Below the pieces are notes generated by a model, which saw nothing but the letters and a program-made list of their open reading frames with translations, searched no databases and had not been told where the DNA came from. A program made the position numbers and the translations under genes. From assembly GCF_011745365.1 (NCBI RefSeq), contig NW_024468913.1:1860001-1924000 (forward strand): a stretch of DNA of 64,000 nucleotides, given 5' to 3'. This stretch comes from Cryphonectria parasitica EP155 (taxonomy: Eukaryota > Ascomycota > Sordariomycetes > Diaporthales > Cryphonectriaceae). Shown piece by piece: positions 58,066 to 64,000 of this stretch; within the stretch, counting starts at the first letter, position 1; the number at the start of each line of letters is the position of its first letter.

Positions 58066-61000
58066 CTCGAGCCCTTGTTCACATGCCAAAAAAAAAAAAA
58101 AAAAAGGTGGCCGGGCTGTAATGGAAACGCTCTAGAAGTTGTGGGCTGTGGAGGCGAGAGACATCTTGTGCAGCCACTATTCGCTTTGTAATTTTGGATT
58201 GTTCGTCCCAGCTGTTCTCGTGAGTCCTGGAAAGACTTTGATCGATGGACCACCGGTTCCAAGGCTGGCGTGGGTGGCAAATAACGATAATTGAAGAAGA
58301 CAAGAAGGAAGTGCTGGCTGGGCTGGGCTGGCTGGCTGGTTAGTTCACCGGCAAGCCGCTCACCAGTCACCAGTTCACCAGTCACCACGGGCCAGCGCAC
58401 CTTGTTCTGCAGGTCGCTCGTACGCGAGACTTAGGTAGGCACGTGTTAAGGAAGGTTGTGTCGCAGTTGGCTGGCAGCTGAGGGTCGGCCAACGTGTTTG
58501 GTATAGTGTTTGCGTAAAGGGGCGGGGGTTCCAGCTTTTGGTTATGGGGGGTGGTGAAGCGCTGAAGCCTGAGTGCGACGTCAGGAAGTCTTCGGTATTG
58601 CCCAGGTCCCGACCCCAACAATTGAGAGCATTTGACCAGGGGAGTCAGGGTTCTGAACACCGCAAGGGTCCTAAAACCCTGATCTAAACTTGTCAGATGT
58701 CATTCCATGTGTCATCTCCCTTAGGGGACCCACTCGGTTTCTTGGGTACTTGGAGACAGTCACATGCTGACTTTCAAATTCTTGACACTGTTACACCATA
58801 GTACTACCACCTTCCATCTACATATGTCAATATTCCAACATCAGTCGGAACTGAGCAATTGTTCCCAGACAGAGATTCCCTCAAGAGACTTACACTCTTC
58901 AGTCTGCACCCCACAGTCTGATTTTGCTTATCTCAATAGTCATTAGTGATCTCACTTCGCTTTATTAATTATTGAGATTGCACGGTACCTAGGTATTTCT
59001 TTATTGAGTCCAGCCTCCCCTTTTCAACAACCCCATCCTTTTCTCTTTTCCCTTCTTCTCCGTAGTTGTTCTTCTTTCATCTATATTTGTAGTCAAGCAG
59101 CAAGCTAAATTAGGTCTCCCTCTTCGCCACATCTGTGAATGCTTGTACACCTGTTGGCTTGTCGAGTATCTAGTATTGCGCACGGATAGTCGATTCTCTG
59201 TCAATGACCGTCAGACAGACGTCAGCCTATAATGTGAAGACTAGAGCTTCACTACCAGCATAGAACACATAGATAGGAGTGTGCTATGCATCAAGCACTC
59301 CAGCTTTTCGACATACTCAGAATAGGGTCAGAGCATCAATGGGTGTCTTTCTCTCCCCTTTGGGTGCATGTTGGCCTTCCTCAACTCTATCCTATGCGAC
59401 CAGCGTCTATACTGATTGCGTGGGCTACATAGTATAATGGATGAAACCTTGTTGTGTGAAGTTAGACTGTGCATGCTGTGCTGGTAGATTTGCACTTGTG
59501 ACAATAGTTCTCTGTTACTAGTTTTCCCAGGCAAGCTATCAGTCCATAAGGGTTCGGCTGCGCCAGTACCGCTGAAAAGTAAGCATTACATGCTTGAAGA
59601 ATTGCTGTGACGAAGTATAGTAGGAAGTAATCATAGAAGCATCTAGATATGGCTGTGAAGAGGTGTGAGAGGAGAACACTAGATAGGGGAGGGGGCTCAT
59701 ACACATAATCTGAGCCAGCACGTACTTAGTAATTAGGGTCCTAAATGTGTTACGCTATATGAGCCTGGCCCTGGACTGTAATGAAAGAACTATGCATACG
59801 TGATTTGAGCCACCAAAAGGCCACAAGACAAGCACCAAGACAAGCTGTTCACGACCCAGTGTACTACATGGGAGAATGAGAGAAGTAGACTGATAAAAAC
59901 ACTCTCAGAGCCCAGACAATTCTGAACAAGGGATGAAGGATGAGCTTCATAAGAAATAAGAAAAGTAGTTGGGATGAGGGGATAGGTGGGTGGGTAAAGG
60001 CGAGGCACAAGACATTCTCATTCAGATGGCCACGAAAATTTCCTTCCCAGCATCCAGCCGTAAAGACAAGCTGACCACTTGCACAATCATATTCCAGACA
60101 ATACCGGAGAAGATCTCGTGTAGCAAGGTTGCCCAAAATGTGCAAAGGATACAGAAACTCGGACTGCCGTTCGGGTGCGTTCAGTGACACTTTTGAGCGT
60201 CGTCGTCTCAGAGCATTGGCCATCCTCACTGCCCTGCGGCTCAAAGACGGACCTCGCCGCTTGCTCCAGCTCCTGTGCGGAACAAAGATCATTTTCACGC
60301 TCACCGCCATTTTCCCTTCCTTCTTCCTTCTTCTTCATTCCCATCTTCAAGCTCGGAGCAGGCCGAGGTTCTCGGATGGTGGGCTCGATAGCTGAAGAAT
60401 AACAGCTTGTTGAGTGAAGAGCCTGCAACCACATGCAGTTGAACCATCCGCAGAAGGTAGCGCGCGCTCTTGATGCCCGTGTCGTACGAGGCCGTAGAAT
60501 TTAGGCCAACTATCTGTGTCGTTCATTGTCAAAAGTCCTGTTTGCATACTTACAAAACAACTGCGTGGGCCGCGTGTTTAGGTTTCACGCATATTGAAGG
60601 CTGGCTGGTCTTGCTCGCCAGGGCCTCTTCGACGTATCACGATGCTTGCATTATTGAATGACGTCTGAATCGATCCATAAGATTGCTCGGCGAACCCTCG
60701 AGAACTCGTTGCAATCGGCATCTCGGCAGCCTTTTATCCACTCTGTGGATGCTTCGCCACAAGGCTAGGCTGAGGCAGAATCATCAACGTAGCATCAAAA
60801 CGTGCGCCGAACAAAAGCGTGGCCATACTGGGTTTTTATTGTTTGGTTGCCATACACACACCCGTGGCCCCCCCCCCCACCTGAGCAGCGCCGGGAGAAA
60901 CGCCGGCCCTGCCAAGACTTGTTTTCCAGAACAAACACACCGGGATCGTAGGGACAGGCGGGGCCGTGTGATCGTATCGCCGACACGGGCGCTCAATCAA

Positions 61001-63089
61001 CCAGGCGGTGCTTAACGCCGTTGATATCTCGGATCTGGCAGATCCCTCGCGCGTCAGCCGCGTGCGCTTTTCGAAGGGGGGCCCCGCCTGAGGGACGGGG
61101 GGAGGGGAGGAGAAGTCTGAATCTTGCATTTCAATGGCCTTGGCAGTTCTCCTTAATGGGAGGACCAGGGATGTCGTACCAAAATAGTGAAGGTCTTGGC
61201 GGCGTCGACCTCATCGGCCGATATGTCCGAGGAACTTGGTACCGAAACAATAGAGATGGTTTCGCTGTAGATCTCGATGAATTCCGGCTCTGTCCCCAGT
61301 TGTTCTATGTTTGCCAGCACACAAAAGTGGACGGAATGTTTTCTAATCTCTCCTGACTTCAAAACTGGCCCAGTAAAGATGCTGCTGTTTGTTTTCTGCG
61401 AGTAGTACTATAGTAAACCCACACACAAGGGTCGGAGGCCCACACATGTGCTACGTAATGATACTAAGAATGAACATAGTAGGGAGCACGGCAGTAGATC
61501 ATAATTAGCCTACGATGCTCAAAAGAGATGCGCTGCCGCACAAACTTTTTACAGAGCACTACAATTCAAACAAGAGTGAGTATGGGCTTCATTGGTTTCT
61601 TTAGTCAGGCTTCGTCCTGCCTACAATGTGAAGGGGGGTGACTCCTGAAGGAACCGCAGATGTCTCCCACAAGATGTCCAAATAAGTTTAAAATAATATA
61701 TTACCCCATGAGCCTTGGGACAAGCAGTTCGGACAAGGATCTATGAATTTTTCATCCACCCCGGATTATAACCAGGGCAGCATACGTAGTACAGCATACT
61801 GATTAGGTCACATTACCGTTCGGTTAAGAGACCGCATAGTATGCAGGGGACATAATGCAGGGAGTAACAGTTCCGAATTGGACGCTTGCCAAACGCGAAG
61901 GAACGGTATGCATGAACATCCATTGGCAATGTCTCTGTCCTAATTATGTCTGCATACCGATGAACACCACACTTGGCGGTTCTTTTCACTCTTGCTATGC
62001 TCTGGCTAGTCTGGAATTCCTGGCTTGCCTCTCTGCTCTAAACAGAACCCACCATATCGTCATCCTCCCGCCCTTCCCCGGAACGCTTACTTCTTAGGCA
62101 CGCGAACTGCCGAAGAACAAGCTCCGCTGCTAAAGCCCACGGCAGTTTACTATACTTGTCTTCTTGACCCTCATCAGAGCTGCGCCACGGCCCCATAGCT
62201 GAGTCCAGCTCCCTTGTCGTCCAGTCCCAGGCCCATCATTTCTCTACAAGCAGAGCCGTGACGCAAACGCACCCAACCCAGCCTTGTTAATGCGTGGCTG
62301 AACCTGGTATGATCTTACGACTCGGTGATAAGATCAGAGGCAGAAATCTGCTTTGGCGATGAGAGGCGAAGGAGCTGAGGTTACAACGACCCGGACAAAA
62401 GCTATTGCAATTCAGAGCTCCTGATTCGCCATCCTCGAGGATCTGCGCCATGAACATGGGGGTTGTCCAACCAGGGCCTCATACAGAGTAGGAATTCGAT
62501 AAAATAATACAGTCGTGGTTGGCTAAGGGGAGTTTTACTCCTATCAGGTAGGGTCCCGGAACCGCTATTTCGCTTCCCATGAGCCTTCGATACATTCGGC
62601 TTGGGACGCCGAACTGCAGTCTAGCATGTCACAAGGGACCGCTTCCTGCACATGGAAGGTGAGGCGAGGAGAGGAAAATGCAGAGAAGAGGACATAGCGG
62701 CCGTTGCGACGGTGGGTTTTTGATTAGTGTTTGCGTTTTTTGCGTTACTTGGACGAAAGTAGTACCAAAGCACTATTTCCTAGAGGCGATCCACAGGGGG
62801 GCCCCATCCTTCATCTCGACCCCGGAGGAGATTATGAATCGCGACGAAGCTTCTCCGAGGTGTGCTCGGACGTGTCGGTGGAGGCGAGATGGATGGAAAG
62901 AGGGAAAGCGTTCAACGGCCAGTGACGAGGAAATATATACCAGGCATCGATCCTGACCTTGATGATGATCATCCCTCTTGGAGAGACAGCCACTCGCTCT
63001 TTTGTTGTCGATCAGATCCGCTTTACTTGGGAGAGACAGAGACAGCCTTTACCTTGACTTTCTTTGGACGAATCAGGACAACGACGATC
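58066..63089. other. 5 kb intergenic region
   Basis: No gene recognised. Features are GGCT and ACCAGTTC short tandem repeats (about 58312-58388), a nine-C run near 60870 and GTAC/ATAG-type motifs near 58798, 61404 and 61785. The minus-strand frame 59864-60310 (148 codons, ATG start) has no family match and may be chance. A TATATA element (62932-62939) lies about 150 bp before the last gene. Confidence 0.5.
58079..58105 (-). promoter_or_regulatory. Start-stop upstream ORF and U-tract before 1276-residue gene
   Basis: On the minus strand an 18-T run (58105-58088) is followed by GGC, then ATGTGA (58084-58079), then 13 nt, then the main ATG (58065). If transcription starts upstream, the mRNA carries a minimal AUG-stop element that could hold ribosomes just before the main start. 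Confidence 0.45.
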
Positions 63090-64000
63090 ATGCGTCCATC
63101 AACAGCACTGGCCCTGCTCGGCCTGGCTGCCCAAGACGCCTTGGCAGCATGCCCCTATGCTGAGCAGCTCGCAGCCCGGTCCGAGTTGAACACCAAGAGC
63201 ACAGAGTCGCGCAGGACAGACCTGGGAAAGCGTGCTGAAGGAAAGCAGGGTGTCTTTTTCATGTAAGTTGTTGGAAGAAACAATTGTTTGATCTGACCTG
63301 ACTTGTTCCCACCCTGTTTCGACTCGGTTTATCCCCCTTGCCCTGGCGTGGAGACGCCGTGCTAACAACTAGTATAGGAACCGCATTGCACCTTCTGCAT
63401 CTACGCTGTACATCGCAAATGCCGACGGCAGCAACGAGAGGGCGCTCCTGCCTTCCAACTCGTCCGTCTTCGAGTACCAGGGCCACTTCACGCCGGATGG
63501 CAAGTCTGTCATCTTCACGAGCGAGAGGGTGGATGGCAACGCCGACATCTACCAGATCAGCACCAACGGCACTGGCCTGACGCCGCTGATTGCTACCTCT
63601 TCGTATGAGAACAATGGTGTCCTGTCGCCTGATGGCACCAAGCTGGCCTACGTCTCCACGGCCAACAACTACGTGGCCAACATCTGGGTCAAGGACCTGC
63701 TCACTGGGGAGGCAAAGAACCTGACCAACACGGCCGACACAGTTGGCGAGCCCACCGAGGACAGCCCTGACGGCCACTTCCGCCCCTCCTGGTCGCCCGA
63801 TGGCGAGTATATCCTCTTCACCTCCGACAGGAACACCGACTGGACCGGCCACAGCAACGGCACCGGCTGGGAGCACACCCAGGAGCTGTCTATCTATGTG
63901 ATCAAGCCCGACGGCACCGACTTCAGGCGCGTGGCCAATAAGACGGGCTACTCTCTGGGCTCGCCTGCGTGGTCTCCCGATGGTTCTCGTATTGCCTACT
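63090..64000 (+). CDS. Secreted TolB-like beta-propeller protein (5' part)
   Basis: Exon 1 63090-63262, intron 63263-63377 (GTAAGT to TATAG, 115 nt), exon 2 from 63378 past the window end. The N-terminus is a signal peptide (MRPSTALALLGLAAQDALA, cut before ACPY). The mature part shows at least four PD40/WD40-like propeller repeats: FTPDGKSVIFTSER, LSPDGTKLAYVST, PSWSPDGEYILFTSDRN and PAWSPDGSRIAY, as in bacterial TolB and secreted fungal relatives of about 600-650 residues. N-glycosylation sequons (NSS, NGT, NLT, NKT) support secretion. The function of the fungal relatives is not established. No catalytic motif is visible in the part shown. Confidence 0.88.

Noticed and set aside
59864..60310. 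148-codon minus-strand ORF with ATG
   Set aside because: No recognised family, basic N-terminus and random-looking C-terminus. About one such ORF is expected by chance in this length of DNA.

Overview
The window reads as nuclear DNA of a filamentous ascomycete, most likely Sordariomycetes. Genes have short GT-AG introns (about 50-150 nt, several with CTGAC or CTAAT branch-point-like motifs), third codon positions rich in G/C, and products whose best family matches are fungal. No prokaryotic operon, rRNA, convincing tRNA, CRISPR array or intact transposon was seen. I cannot name the species. Exon borders were read by hand from splice-site consensus and reading-frame continuity. They are predictions, but each junction was checked for phase.

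Thirteen protein genes are supported. Left part: GWT1 (GPI-anchor inositol acyltransferase, minus) faces a BTB-like domain gene (plus) across about 0.9 kb, followed by a small P-loop kinase-like gene (plus). A 10.3 kb stretch without a clear gene (8.9-19.2 kb) leads to a family 2 glycosyltransferase of the type needed for hyphal growth on solid surfaces (minus). A second 13.2 kb gene-poor stretch (20.9-34.1 kb) follows. Both gaps are full of microsatellites, poly-C/poly-G runs and a recurring GTAC/ATAG-type palindromic motif, with a few isolated coding-like fragments.

The right part is denser. It holds a low-complexity conserved protein gene (plus), an amidase (plus) convergent with cytochrome-type D-lactate dehydrogenase DLD1 (minus), MIC60 (mitochondrial cristae organiser, minus), a Rab5/Ypt5 GTPase (minus) divergent from the phosphoinositide phosphatase SAC1 (plus), a 213-residue protein of unknown function (plus), and a 1276-residue serine-rich protein with a C-terminal membrane segment (minus). 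After another 5 kb gap comes the 5' part of a secreted TolB-like beta-propeller protein (plus), cut by the window end.

The genes do not form a metabolic cluster. Many act on membranes, organelles or the cell surface: GPI anchors, a surface polysaccharide synthase, mitochondrial cristae, mitochondrial lactate oxidation, endosomal Rab5 and PI4P turnover. I found no convincing new multi-gene system. The best leads are: two micro-exons and a 550-nt ATG-free leader in the Rab5 gene; a start-stop AUG-UGA upstream ORF beside an 18-nt U tract in front of the 1276-residue protein; a 14-bp perfect palindrome next to a TATA-like box in front of the glycosyltransferase; and isolated exon-like fragments inside the two gene-poor stretches.
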